64,000 bases of DNA from CAVRRZ01 sp963723745 (GTDB taxonomy: Bacteria > Actinomycetota > Actinomycetes > Mycobacteriales > Geodermatophilaceae), in contig CAVRRZ010000001.1 of the NCBI GenBank assembly GCA_963723745.1, forward strand, positions 434,001-498,000. Direction: 5' to 3'. The position numbers were made by a program, and so were the translations under genes. Below are positions 8,851-18,171 of the stretch, one piece after another. The notes beneath the pieces were generated by a model. It saw only the letters and a list, made by a program, of their open reading frames with translations. It ran no database searches and was not told the DNA's origin. Positions within the stretch are counted from its first letter, which is position 1, and the number at the start of each line of letters is the position of its first letter.

Positions 8851-9742
8851 GCCCGCTCCCCGCGCCGACCCGATGCCCCGCCACGGGTGGCGTCGGCGCT
8901 GCGCGCCAGCCGGCCGCCCCGGTGGCGACGACTGCGACGATCATCGCCGCGAAGAGCCAGGCGACCGGCCGGTCCCAGGCCACGGTGCCCGGGTACCGGA
9001 GCACGGCGCCGGCGACCAGGACGCCGAAGACGGTGTAGGCGACGGTCGCCGTCCGCAGGCGGGCGAGGTCGCCGGCCAGCGCGGCGAGCGCTGCGGCCAG
9101 GCCGAACGCGAGCAGCCAGGCGGCCACCACCCGCGCCGTGAACGGGGTCAGCGTCCACGGCCAGATCGACGCGGCGGTCGTGGGCACGACGAACAGCGGC
9201 AGGCCCACCGCCAGCAGCGCGACCGACTCGACCGCGAGCGCGATCCGCAGCCCGCCGGGCACCGGGTGGCGCGGTTCCGGGTCGTCGCCGTGGGCACGCT
9301 CCTGCGACCACAGCACGCCGAGCATCGCGCCGGGCACGATGACGTACACCGCCATCCAGAACCAGCCGGCCCCCTCGGCGACCGTCCCGGCTTCCTCGGT
9401 GGCGACGTGCATCTTGTCCAGGTGCATCAGGGTGGCCACCAGGGTGAGCACCACGAACAGGAGGATGGTGAGCACCGGCACCCGGGAGTGCGCCCACAGC
9501 GGGTCGCGCAGCGACAGGACGACCAGCACGCAGCCCGCGGCGTACCCGGCGCCGAGGAAGGCTGCGGTCAGCGGCGGCTGGATCGTCCACGCGAACGTCT
9601 GCGCGGTCCGGTCGGCCAGTACGTACAACGCGAGGGTGGCCAGCGCCGTCAGCACGGCGAAGACCAGCAGCAGGACGCGCATGACCGGATGGGTCCGGCG
9701 CAGCGCGGACGGATGGCGGCGAGGCAGGTGGACAGCTCTCAC
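8843..9742 (-). CDS. Polytopic membrane protein, unknown function
   Basis: About 300 residues with eight or so hydrophobic segments, for example VLLLVFAVLTALATLALYVL and VPVLTILLFVVLTLVATL. I recognise no transport or enzyme motif. GTG 9742 is preferred because GAGGGA lies about 8 bases upstream; ATG 9682 (279 residues) is the alternative and would remove a basic N-terminal arm. The stop overlaps the start of the receiver-flavoprotein gene by 8 bases, so the two are probably translated from one message and may act together. Confidence 0.65.
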   Translation of the reverse strand: MRAVHLPRRHPSALRRTHPVMRVLLLVFAVLTALATLALYVLADRTAQTFAWTIQPPLTAAFLGAGYAAGCVLVVLSLRDPLWAHSRVPVLTILLFVVLTLVATLMHLDKMHVATEEAGTVAEGAGWFWMAVYVIVPGAMLGVLWSQERAHGDDPEPRHPVPGGLRIALAVESVALLAVGLPLFVVPTTAASIWPWTLTPFTARVVAAWLLAFGLAAALAALAGDLARLRTATVAYTVFGVLVAGAVLRYPGTVAWDRPVAWLFAAMIVAVVATGAAGWRAAPTPPVAGHRVGAGSGRG

Positions 9743-9871
9743 GCGGAGTCCCTCGGCGCGTCGTCCCCCGTGCCCGGTGCCTGGGTGAGGTCTCCAGGTC
9801 GCGCCCATCGAAGCACCGGCGCCGGGTGCCTGTCACCGCCTTTCCGGCCGCCGCCGGATCAGGGTGACTGA

Positions 9872-10419
9872 TCAGGACCGACGGCGGGCCCTCTGCGCGG
9901 CGGCGTAGGCAGGGGCGCGCAGAGCGGCCATCGCGCCGTCGGGCACCATCCCCGGCGGCGGACGGCGCACCGCGTCGAACCGGATGTCGGGGTCGCCGGC
10001 CGCGCCGGCCAGGCTGAGCCGGGCGAACGGCCGCCACTCGCCGCCGTCCCGCGCGGCGGCGAGGACGAACTCCGGCCCGGCCGTGCCACCGGCAGCGGCG
10101 TGCTCGCCGCCGGCCGACAGCAGCAGCGTCCCGGCGTCCGTGCGGTAGCCCATCAGCGAGCCGTAGCTCGTGGCGGCGTCGCGCCGCAGCGCCGGCAGCC
10201 GCCGCGTGCCCGGCCCACGACCCGAGGTCGACAGCAGCAGGTCCCGGTGCGCTCCAGGACGGCGACGTGGACCTCGCCCCTCGGGTGCATCGGCTTGCCA
10301 TGCCGCCACCGGGCGACCCAGCCGACCGGCAGCGCGAGCAACCGGCCGATCGCGGTCGCGCCGAGACGCGTGACCCGTGTCCCGACGCGCACGGCGGACC
10401 CGCCCTCGACGCTGCGCAT
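9872..10419 (-). CDS. Conserved hypothetical protein (one frameshift)
   Basis: Two frames combine into about 182 residues if one G is restored in the run near 10250. The N-terminal part (VTRLGATAIGRLLALPVGW) continues into HPRGEVHVAVLERTG, then DLLLSTSGRGPGTR and a C-terminal alpha/beta segment. I do not recognise the family. ATG 10419 is the only sensible start. The gene lies alone between the membrane protein and a divergent small membrane gene. Confidence 0.45.
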
Positions 10420-10560
10420 GCGCTGGTCCTACCGTGGGACCGGTCCGCTGACACGTGCATTGCGCCCCCGCTGTCAACCGGCGACAGTCGCGCAACCGCG
10501 ACGTCGACTTCGGCGCTTCTTGCCCCGGCGCGGACGGTGACACGGACCGGTCCGCCCGAA

Positions 10561-10566
10561 TACGTT
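10561..10566 (+). promoter_or_regulatory. Leaderless -10 element (TACGTT)
   Basis: TACGTT lies 6 bases before ATG 10573 with no ribosome site between, supporting both the short gene and its start. Confidence 0.45.
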
Positions 10567-10572
10567 CTGTGC

Positions 10573-10785
10573 ATGTTGTCGACGCTTCTGGTCATCGGCG
10601 GTGTCCTGGTCGGGCTGCTCGTCCTGCTCGCCGTCATCGTCAGCCTGAGCGCTCGACCGGCGACCGTCGCCCGCAAGGGCCGGAGCCCGCAGCCGCGCCC
10701 CTGGGCGGCCGACCTCGGCCGGCCGCACCCCGACGCCTGGTCCGAGCCGCGCACCACCACCAGCGAGATCCCGGCGGTCCGCTGA
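10573..10785 (+). CDS. Small single-pass membrane protein
   Basis: A 70-residue protein with one N-terminal membrane helix (LLVIGGVLVGLLVLLAVIV) and a Pro/Arg-rich cytoplasmic tail. No family is recognised. The leaderless -10 element at the right distance and a hairpin (10844-10879) after the stop support a real gene. It is divergent from the hypothetical gene at 9872-10419. Confidence 0.5.
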   Translation: MLSTLLVIGGVLVGLLVLLAVIVSLSARPATVARKGRSPQPRPWAADLGRPHPDAWSEPRTTTSEIPAVR

Positions 10786-10805
10786 ACCCGCTTCCCTGAC
10801 ATCTG

Positions 10806-10843
10806 GGCTCCGGACACCAGAGCTCCGGACACCAGGGCTCCGG
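10806..10843 (+). repeat. 15-bp tandem repeat, about 2.5 copies
   Basis: The unit GCTCCGGACACCAG plus one variable base is repeated between the small membrane gene and its hairpin. Noncoding, with no other role visible. Confidence 0.7.
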
Positions 10844-10879
10844 CGTCCCGGCGGCTGCGGACGGCGCGCCGCCGGGACG
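10844..10879. terminator. Bidirectional hairpin between convergent genes
   Basis: An 11-bp stem (10844-10854 with 10869-10879) lies between the ends of the small membrane gene and the MBL hydrolase gene. Confidence 0.6.
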
Positions 10880-10890
10880 GACCGGCAGGT

Positions 10891-11760
10891 TCAGGCCAGG
10901 CGGACGCGCTCGCTCCCGGCGTCCTCGACCCGCCCGTCGGCGACCAGCTTGACCAGTGCGGCCCGCGTCGACTGCGCCGCCGCCGGCCACAGCGAGCGCG
11001 GGACGTCGGCGTAGATCCCGGCCACCAGGTCGTCCACGGACGCCGGCCCGTCGGTCAGCGCCGTGACGATCTGGTGTTCGCGGAACGCGCGGTGCCGCGC
11101 GTAGAACGCCAGCACCGCCGACGGGTCCTCGACCAGCTCGGGTCCGTGGCCGCAGTACAGCGCGCTGGGGCCGAGGTCGTGCACGCGCCGCAGGGACTCC
11201 AGGTACGCCGCCAGGTCGCCTGCCGGGTGGGTGACCACGGAGGTGCCCCTGCCGAGCACGTGGTCCCCGACCAGCACGGCGCCCGACTCGAGCCGGAAGG
11301 CCAGGTGGTCGGCGGTGTGGCCCGGCGTCGGGACCACCTCGACCGACGTGCCCGCCAGGGCCAGCCGCTCCCCCGGCTCCAGCACGCGGCCGCGTGGGCC
11401 GGCGACCCGCCGGTCGGCCGCGGCGACGGGGGCGCCGAACCGGTCCCCCCAGGGCTGCGCGGCCTCGGCGTGGTCGCCGTGGTGGTGGGTGACCAGCACC
11501 GCGACGCAGCGGGCGCCGCGGTCTGCAAGCGCCTGCTCCACCCGCGCGAGGTGCGCCTCGTCGTCCGGGCCCGGGTCGACGACCACCGCCTGCCCGCTGC
11601 CCGCGTCGCCGACGACGTAGGTGTTGGTGCCGTCGAGGGTCATCCCTGACGGATTGGGCGCCAGCACCCGTGTGACCAGCGGCTCGAGCACCGCCGTCCG
11701 AGGCATCGCCCCGGGGGCCGGCAGTGCCCAGCCGGTACGCGGGTCGATGGGCGCATCCAT
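10891..11760 (-). CDS. MBL-fold metallo-hydrolase (LACTB2-like)
   Basis: A 289-residue protein with the metallo-beta-lactamase zinc motif THHHGDH at about residues 90-96, further ligands in PTPGHTADH and VGDHVLG, and CGHGPELV. The C-terminal 70 residues form a winged-helix-like tail, as in LACTB2-type nucleases and hydrolases. The substrate is not set by these motifs. ATG 11760 has a leaderless -10 element (TAGCGT) 6 bases upstream that overlaps the divergent gene's -10. Confidence 0.82.
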   Translation of the reverse strand: MDAPIDPRTGWALPAPGAMPRTAVLEPLVTRVLAPNPSGMTLDGTNTYVVGDAGSGQAVVVDPGPDDEAHLARVEQALADRGARCVAVLVTHHHGDHAEAAQPWGDRFGAPVAAADRRVAGPRGRVLEPGERLALAGTSVEVVPTPGHTADHLAFRLESGAVLVGDHVLGRGTSVVTHPAGDLAAYLESLRRVHDLGPSALYCGHGPELVEDPSAVLAFYARHRAFREHQIVTALTDGPASVDDLVAGIYADVPRSLWPAAAQSTRAALVKLVADGRVEDAGSERVRLA

Positions 11761-11766
11761 GGCGCC

Positions 11767-11776
11767 ACGCTAGCCT
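11767..11776. promoter_or_regulatory. Overlapping divergent leaderless -10 elements
   Basis: In a 23-base gap between divergent start codons, TAGCCT (plus, 11771-11776) lies 7 bases before ATG 11784. TAGCGT (minus, 11772-11767) lies 6 bases before ATG 11760. They share the TA at 11771-11772, so both polymerases cannot bind together. Confidence 0.6.
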
Positions 11777-11783
11777 CGGCGAC

Positions 11784-12308
11784 ATGCGCGCAACCCTGAC
11801 CCTGTTCTCGCGCGGCCTGGCCGTCTCTGCCGCCGCCGTGCTCCTGACCGCCTGCGGCGGGGACGACGGCGGTGACGACGCCGCCGAGTCGTCGGCCCCG
11901 ACGACGAGCGCCGCCCCGTCGTCCGAGCCCGAGGAGGCCCCCGAGGCCGACTCCGAGTTCTGCACCCAGTCCCGGGAGCTGCTCGACGGACTCGGTGCCG
12001 CGTTCACCGACCCGTCCGACCCGACGTCGGTCGAGGGCACCTTCGAGGAGGCCTTCCGGTCGGTGGAGCCCCCGGCCGAGATCGAGGACGACTGGGCCGC
12101 CCTCGGCGACGGCCTGCAGGAGTACGCCGCCGCACTCGCCGAGCTCGACGAGACCGACCCGGAGTCGGTGGCGGCGTTCCAGCAGCGCACCAGCAGCCTG
12201 CAGGGCGAGCTCACCACGGCCGCGACCAACGTCGAGAGCTACCTCAACGAGCAGTGCGGCATCGACACCGACCAGGAGTCGACGGAGTCCTCCGCGCCGA
12301 CCAGCTGA
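11784..12308 (+). CDS. Secreted lipoprotein, helical, unknown function
   Basis: A 174-residue protein with a signal peptide and LTACGG lipobox near residue 22, an acidic Ser/Thr/Glu/Pro linker, then a helical domain with two cysteines (EFCTQSRELLDG and NEQCGID) probably joined by a disulfide. It resembles the many small actinobacterial lipoproteins of unknown role. It is leaderless from TAGCCT. It ends before a long hairpin shared with the convergent M23 peptidase gene. Confidence 0.7.
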   Translation: MRATLTLFSRGLAVSAAAVLLTACGGDDGGDDAAESSAPTTSAAPSSEPEEAPEADSEFCTQSRELLDGLGAAFTDPSDPTSVEGTFEEAFRSVEPPAEIEDDWAALGDGLQEYAAALAELDETDPESVAAFQQRTSSLQGELTTAATNVESYLNEQCGIDTDQESTESSAPTS

Positions 12309-12332
12309 GTCGCCCGCATCCGGGCGCGTGCA

Positions 12333-12375
12333 GGCTGGGGTCCGCCACCGATCCCCGAGGTGGCGGGCCCCAGCC
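12333..12375. terminator. Bidirectional terminator hairpin
   Basis: GGCTGGGG pairs with CCCCAGCC, and inside it GCCACC pairs with GGTGGC. It lies between the convergent lipoprotein and M23 peptidase genes. Confidence 0.75.
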
Positions 12376-12390
12376 GGTCCGGAGGAAGGC

Positions 12391-13743
12391 CTAGCAGGCC
12401 TCCATGGGCACCCCGCGGGCACGCAGCCACGCGACCGGGTCCACCGAGCCGCCGTGCATCGCGCCGTTCGGGTGTGCCTCGAAGTGCAGGTGGGGCCCGG
12501 TCGAGTTGCCGCGGTTGCCGACCTCGGCGATCACCTGGCCGGCCACCACCCGCTGTCCGGCGCGCACGTACTCGCGGTTGATGTGCCCGTAGACGGTGAT
12601 CGCCCCGTCGTCGCCACGGATGTAGAGGGCCAGCCCGAAGCCGGTCGCGGGGCCGTTGCGCGCCACCACGCCGCTGTGCGCCGCGTAGACGGGCGTGCCG
12701 ATCGGGGCCGCGATGTCCACACCGGCGTGCAGGGCACCCCAGCGCCAGCCGTAGCAGCTGGAGATCCAGCCGCCGGTCGGGCGCACGTAGCTGCCGCCGC
12801 CGCCACCGCCAGCACCGCCGCCGCCACCACCGCCGCCACCACCGCCGCCACCACCGCCGGCGCCACCGCCGCCGCTGTTGCTGGCGAGCTCGCGGGCCTT
12901 GCGGGCGGCCTCCTCGGCCGCACGCTGCTTGCGGGCGGCCTCGCGGGCGGCGCGCTCCTCGGCGGCACGCTTGTCCGCCTCCCACTGCTCGAAGGCGTTG
13001 CGGGCGCCCTCCAGCTCCAGCACCTTCACCTGGGCGTCGCGGAGCTGCACGTCGTACTCCGCCTTCTGGGCGGCGACGGCGGCGTAGGCGCCCTGCTGGG
13101 CGGCCACCTGCTGGTCGGCCGCGGCCTTGGCCGACTCGGCGGCCTCCTCGGCCGCGGCCATCTCGTCGCGGGCCTGACGGGCCGCCGAGTCGGCGTTGGC
13201 CTGCTGCACGCGGGCGATCTCGAGCTGGCCGAGGACGTCGAGCTGGTTGTCGGCGACGTAGTCGAGCATCGCGGCGCGCCGGATGAGCTCCCCCGGGCCC
13301 TCGGCGTCGAGCAGTGCGGCGGAGCTGGTCAGTGACGAGCCGTTCATGTAGCTGTCGCGGGAGAAGTCGGCGATCCGCAGCAGGGCGGCGTCCACGGCGC
13401 GAGCCGCCGCCTGCAGTTCCTCCGCCGTCCGCTGGGCCTGGGCCTGGGCCTGGAGCAGCGCCTCCTCCGCGGCGAGGTAGGCCGTACCGGCGGCCTCGGC
13501 CAGGTGGGCCAGGCGCTGCAGCTCGGCCTCGGCGTCGGCGACGAGGGCGGAGATGCGGCCGACCTCGGCGGCCGCGGCGTCCTTGGCCGACTGCGCGGCG
13601 CCGATCTGCTCGTCGGAGGGGTTCGGCGGCTCGGGAGGCAGGGCCACGGACGGGCCGGCACCCCCGACCAGGACGGCCGCGCCGAGCAGCGTGGCCACGA
13701 GCGCCCGTGCCGTGCGCGAGCCGCGCACAGTGCGGTGCGACAT
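12391..13743 (-). CDS. M23-family peptidoglycan endopeptidase with coiled coil
   Basis: A 450-residue exported protein. A signal peptide ends near residue 35. An Ala-rich coiled coil fills about residues 45-300, a poly-Gly linker (coded by GCC/GCCG repeats at about 12790-12880) follows, and the C-terminus is an M23 LytM domain with ligands in LHAGVDIAAP, VYGHIN and HLHFEA. All zinc ligands seem present, so it may cut peptidoglycan cross-links; the coiled coil recalls division-linked EnvC/NlpD and RipA-type proteins. ATG 13743 follows AGGGAG. Confidence 0.88.
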   Translation of the reverse strand: MSHRTVRGSRTARALVATLLGAAVLVGGAGPSVALPPEPPNPSDEQIGAAQSAKDAAAAEVGRISALVADAEAELQRLAHLAEAAGTAYLAAEEALLQAQAQAQRTAEELQAAARAVDAALLRIADFSRDSYMNGSSLTSSAALLDAEGPGELIRRAAMLDYVADNQLDVLGQLEIARVQQANADSAARQARDEMAAAEEAAESAKAAADQQVAAQQGAYAAVAAQKAEYDVQLRDAQVKVLELEGARNAFEQWEADKRAAEERAAREAARKQRAAEEAARKARELASNSGGGGAGGGGGGGGGGGGGGGAGGGGGGSYVRPTGGWISSCYGWRWGALHAGVDIAAPIGTPVYAAHSGVVARNGPATGFGLALYIRGDDGAITVYGHINREYVRAGQRVVAGQVIAEVGNRGNSTGPHLHFEAHPNGAMHGGSVDPVAWLRARGVPMEAC

Positions 13744-13978
13744 GAGGGGCTCCCTGGGGAAGAGGGGTGCGGTGGATCGTTCGGCGGGGCGACTGCGGAG
13801 GAGCATCGCACCGTCACCGCCAGTCACAAGGGCAACACGCGGCACAGCCGGCACACATTTCCCGGACGTCGCCCCCGTCCCGTCTGTCATCGACCGACAC
13901 CCGGCCCGCCTGGAGCCCGGACCGCCGATTCCGTCCGGGTGAGGCGATGACCGCCATCGACGAGCCCCGCAGGCGATC

Positions 13979-13984
13979 TAGGCT
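13979..13984 (+). promoter_or_regulatory. Leaderless -10 element (TAGGCT)
   Basis: TAGGCT lies 6 bases before GTG 13991 and supports that start for the dehydrogenase. Confidence 0.5.
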
Positions 13985-13990
13985 CCGAAC

Positions 13991-15057
13991 GTGGATGTGC
14001 TGCGCGAAGGACACGAACAGGTCGTCTTCTGCTCCGACGGTGCCTCCGGGCTTCGTGCGGTGATCGCGATCTACTCCACGGCCCTCGGCCCGGCACTCGG
14101 CGGCACCCGGTTCTTCCCGTACGCCAGCGAGGAGGCGGCCGTCGACGACGCGCTCGCCCTCTCCCGCGCCATGGCGTACAAGAACAGCCTCGCCGGCCTC
14201 GATCTCGGTGGCGGCAAGGCCGTGATCATCGGCGACCCCCGGACCGACAAGACCGAGGCGCTGCTGCGCGCCTACGGCCGGTTCGTGCAGTCGCTGGGCG
14301 GGCGCTACCTGACCGCCTGCGACGTGGGCACGACCAACGCCGACCTCGACCTCGTGGCGCGCGAGACGCGCTACGCGCACGGCCGCTCGGAGGCCTACGG
14401 CGGCTGCGGCGACTCCTCGGTGCTCACCGCGTTCGGGGTCTTCCAGGGCATGCGGGCCGCGGCCCAGCACGTCTGGGGCAGCGCATCCCTCGCCGGCCGC
14501 ACGGTCGCGGTCTCCGGGGTCGGCAAGGTGGGGTCATGGCTGGTCGACCACCTGGTCGAGGAGGGTGCCGACGTGGTGATCACCGACGTCGATCCCGCGG
14601 CGGTCGCCCGGGTGCAGAACCGGCATCCGGCCGGTGCGCGCCGTCGCCGACACCGCGGCACTCGTGCGGACACCGCACGACATCTACGCGCCCTGCGCGC
14701 TGGGCGGCGCCCTCGACGACGAGACCGTGGCGGTCCTGCCCGCACGGATCGTCTGCGGCGGCGCCAACAACCAGCTCGCCGCGCCCCGACATCGCCGAGC
14801 AGCTGGTCGCCCGCGGCATCCTCTACGCGCCCGACTACCTGGTCAACGCCGGCGGCGTCATCCAGGTCGAGGACGAGCGACACGGGTTCTCCTTCGAGCG
14901 GGCCCGCACCAGGGCCGCCGGCATCTTCGACGTCGCCCTGCGGGTGTTCCGGACCGCGGACGACGAGGGCGTCCCGCCGTCCGTGGCCGCCGATCGCCTG
15001 GCCGAGGAGCGCATGACGGCGGTCGGCCGGCTGGCCACCATCCGGCTGCCGGATTGA
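13991..15057 (+). CDS. Leu/Val/Phe-type amino acid dehydrogenase (two frameshifts)
   Basis: NAD-dependent oxidative deamination of branched-chain amino acids is the expected reaction. The catalytic lysine region (LAGLDLGGGKAVI), DVGTTNADLD, the Rossmann loop VSGVGKVGSW and GGANNQLA are clear. Two extra bases, near 14632 and in a C run near 14787, shift the frame; removing them gives 354 residues, the family's normal length. Valine dehydrogenase next to purM-DUF3073 is also seen in Streptomyces, from memory. GTG 13991 has a leaderless -10 element. Confidence 0.85.
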
Positions 15058-15228
15058 GTTCCGCGTCACACTCGGGCCCTCCGTGCCGCTCGCTGGGGGG
15101 AGGACGCGTGCCCGACGCGGATCCGTGTCGTAAGGTTGTCCGAGACATAGTCACTCAGTCGGGGTCGCCACGCGGGCCGTCCAGCCCGGAGCTGGGCTCC
15201 CGTACTCCGTAGCGAGGGGGTCGAGCCG

Positions 15229-15450
15229 ATGGGGCGCGGCCGAGCGAAGGCCAAGCAGACACGCGTGGCCCGTGAGCTCAAGTACAGCTCACCGAACACC
15301 GATCTCTCTGCTCTGCAGCGCGAGCTCGCAGGTCAGCCGTCGTCGTACCCGGCACACCGGGCGGCGAAGGATGACGACGATGACGACGACGCGTACGCCG
15401 ACCGATGGGCGGACGACGACGCCGACGACGACTGGGCGGCCAGCCGCTGA
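15229..15450 (+). CDS. DUF3073 family protein
   Basis: A 73-residue protein starting MGRGRAKAKQTRVARELKYS, the conserved DUF3073 signature, with an acidic Asp-rich C-terminus. The family is restricted to actinobacteria and its function is unknown. ATG 15229 follows GAGGGGG. It is convergent with purM across a strong hairpin. Confidence 0.88.
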   Translation: MGRGRAKAKQTRVARELKYSSPNTDLSALQRELAGQPSSYPAHRAAKDDDDDDDAYADRWADDDADDDWAASR

Positions 15451-15481
15451 GGCCGTCCGCCTGATCCGATCCGTGTGATGT

Positions 15482-15517
15482 GACGGCACCGCAGCCCCTC
15501 GGGGTCGCGGTGCCGTC
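15482..15517. terminator. Bidirectional terminator between DUF3073 and purM
   Basis: A perfect 11-bp stem (15482-15492 with 15507-15517) with a 14-base loop. It can end both the DUF3073 message and the pur operon. Confidence 0.75.
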
Positions 15518-15540
15518 GCACGCACCGCCCTCGACGGCAC

Positions 15541-15552
15541 TTATGGCCATAA
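15541..15552. repeat. 12-bp perfect palindrome TTATGGCCATAA
   Basis: An AT-bearing palindrome in an otherwise GC-rich gap, 13 bases beyond the purM stop. It might be a protein-binding site; no role is shown. Confidence 0.4.
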
Positions 15553-15564
15553 AGGCCGGACGGG

Positions 15565-16628
15565 TCAGCGGTAGGTGCCGGCCAGGGTGGCGGCGGCGTC
15601 GTCCGGACGACGGCCGTGCACCGTGCCGGCCACCCAGGCCGGCACGCCGCGGTCGGTGAGCGCGGCGACGACGTCGTCGGCGATCTCCCCGGCGACGGCG
15701 GCGACCATGCCGACGCCGCAGTTGAACGCGCGCTCGGACTCCTCCCGGGGCACGCCGTGCTCCTCGAGCAGCCGCACCGCCGCGGGCAGCGCCCAGGTCC
15801 CGCGGTCCAGACCGGGCCGCCAGCCCGTCGGGAACGACCCGCGCGGTGTTGCCGGCCAGCCCGCCGCCGGTGATGTGCGCGAAGGCGTGCACCCCCTCGA
15901 CGCCGAACCGCTCCACCAGCGCCAGGCAGTCCAGCGCGTAGATGCGGGTGGGCTCGAGCAGGGCCTCCCCCAGCGGGCGATCCAGGCCCTGCCGGCGTCG
16001 CGTGCAGGTCCAGACCGGCGGCCGCGACCACGCGGCGCACCAGCGAGTAGCCGTTGGAGTGGAAGCCGGACGACGCCATCGCGACGATCGCGTCGCCCTC
16101 GCGGACCCGCTCGGGCCCGAGGACGGCGTCGGCCTCGACGACCCCGACGGCAGTCGCGGCGAGGTCGTACTCGTCGGCGTCCATCAGGTCGCCGTGCTCG
16201 GCGGTCTCCCCGCCCACCAGCGCGGCGCCGGCCAGCGTGCAGCCGGCGGCGATGCCCGTGACGATCGCGGCGATCCGCTCGGGCACGACCTTGCCGCAGG
16301 CCACGTAGTCCTGCAGGAACAGCGGCTCCGCGCCGCAGGCCACCAGGTCGTCGACGACCATCGCCACCAGGTCGATGCCGACCGTGTCGTGCCGGTCCAG
16401 CTGCCGGGCGAGGGCGATCTTGGTGCCGACGCCGTCGGTGGAGGAGGCCAGCAGCGGACGGCGGTACTTCGCGGTGTCCAGGGCGAACAGACCGGCGAAC
16501 CCGCCGAGGCCACCGACCACCTCGGGCCGGTTGGTCCGCTCGACCGCGGCCTTCATCAGCGTGACCGCGCGCTCCCCGGCGTCGATGTCGACGCCGGCCG
16601 CGGCGTAGGTGAAGGGTTGGGAGGTCAC
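15565..16628 (-). CDS. purM: Phosphoribosylformylglycinamidine cyclo-ligase (two frameshifts)
   Basis: AIR synthetase, fifth step of purine synthesis. Seen are YAAAGVDIDAGERAV, LASSTDGVGTKIALA, GGETAEHGDL, ASSGFHSNGYSLVR, AHITGGGLAGN and FNCGVGMVA, in family order. Two extra bases (near 15989 and 15832) break the frame; removal gives 353 residues, the usual length. An essential enzyme intact apart from these is best explained by sequence error. GTG 16628 overlaps the purF stop by 4 bases (GTGA), so it is translationally coupled as last gene of the pur operon. Confidence 0.92.
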
Positions 16629-18162
16629 GGCCGGCTGAGCGCGTCCTCCGCGCCCCCCGGCACGGTGGCGCTGCCGGCCTGCTGCCCGGTCCAGCCGCTG
16701 ACCGAGCGGCCGGCCACCTCGAGCACGTGCTTGCCGAGCACCTCGGACTCCTCGAGCGGGATCGGGTACTCGCCGGTGAAGCAGGCGGTGCACAGCCGGT
16801 TCGCCGGCTGCTCGGTGGCGGCGATCAGGCCCTGCTCGGACACGTAGCCGAGCGAGTCGGCGTTGATCGAGGCGCGGACGCCGTCGATGTCCAGCCCGTT
16901 GGCGACGAGCTCGGCCCGGCTGGCGAAGTCGATGCCGTAGAAGCAGGGCCACTTCACCGGCGGGGAGGAGATGCGCACGTGCACCTCGAGCGCGCCGGCC
17001 TCGCGCAGCATGCGGATCAGCGCCCGCTGGGTGTTGCCGCGCACGATCGAGTCGTCGACGACGACCAGGCGCTTGCCGCGGATGACGTCGCGCAGCGGGT
17101 TGAGCTTCAGCCGGATGCCCAGCTGCCGGATCGTCTGCGACGGCTGGATGAACGTGCGGCCGACGTAGGAGTTCTTGACCAGGCCCAGGCCGTAGGGGAT
17201 GCCGCTCGCCTCGGCGTAGCCGACGGCGGCCGGCGTGCCCGACTCGGGCACCGGGATGACCAGGTCGGCCTCGACCGGGTGCTCCTTGGCCAGCCGGCGG
17301 CCGATCTCGACCCGCGCGGCGTGCACGCTGCGGCCGGCGATGGTCGTGTCCGGCCGGGCCAGGTAGACGTACTCGAACACGCAGCCCTTGGGTTGCGGCG
17401 GGGGCGAAGTGCTGGCTGCGCAGGCCGTTCTCGTCGATCGCGATCAGCTCGCCCGGCTCGACCTCGCGGACGATCGAGGCGCCGACGATGTCCAGCGCCG
17501 CGGTCTCGCTGGCCACGACCCAGCCGCGCTCCAGCCGCCCGAGCACCAGCGGCCGTACGCCCTGGGGGTCGCGGGCGGCGTAGAGGGTGTCCTCGTCCAT
17601 GAACGTGAAGCTGAAGGCGCCGCGCAGCTGCGGCAGCACCTCCATCGCGGCCGCCTCGATCGACAGGTCGGGGCGGGCGGCGATCAGGGACGGTGACCAG
17701 GTCGGAGTCGGTGGTGGCGCTGAAGACCCCGGTCACGCCGGCGTCGGCGGCCTTCACGGCGAGCTCGGCGGTGTTGACCAGGTTGCCGTTGTGGCACAGC
17801 GCCAGGCCGGTGCCGGCCTCCGTCGTGCGGAAGGTGGGCTGGGCGTTCTCCCACGTCGACGCACCGGTGGTCGAGTACCGGGTGTGCCCGACGGCGATGT
17901 GGCCGCGCAGGCTGCCGAGGGTCGGCTCGTCGAAGACCTGGCTGACCAGCCCGAGGTCCTTGTAGACCACGACCGAGGCGCCGTCGGACACCGCGATGCC
18001 GGCCGCCTCCTGGCCGCGGTGCTGGAGCGCGTACAGACCGAAATAGGTCAGCTTCGCGACCTCCTCCCCCGGCGCCCAGACACCGAAGACGCCACAGGCG
18101 TCCTGAGGTCCGGGAGCAGAGGGGTCGAGGTCGTGCGTCAGCCGTCCATCACCGCGAGGCAC
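16625..18162 (-). CDS. purF: Amidophosphoribosyltransferase (two frameshifts)
   Basis: First committed step of purine synthesis. The N-terminal nucleophile Cys is in DACGVFGVW after a 22-residue propeptide. The glutaminase loop ALQHRGQEAAG, the PRPP motif VVVDDSIVRGNT, and Fe-S cysteines in GCVFEYVYLARPD, KWPCFYGIDFA and CTACFTGEYP mark the Bacillus-type iron-sulfur enzyme. Extra bases near 17690 and in a C run near 17400 shift the frame; without them the protein is 511 residues. The start is GTG 18162. It follows the SCP2-like gene by 9 bases. Confidence 0.93.
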
Positions 18163-18171
18163 CCCCCGAGG

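Noticed and set aside
13744..13990. c-di-AMP (ydaO-type) riboswitch before the M23 peptidase
   Set aside because: Such leaders are common before actinobacterial wall hydrolases, but I could not find the conserved core in this 247-base gap. It holds nothing else I recognise besides the leaderless -10 of the dehydrogenase.
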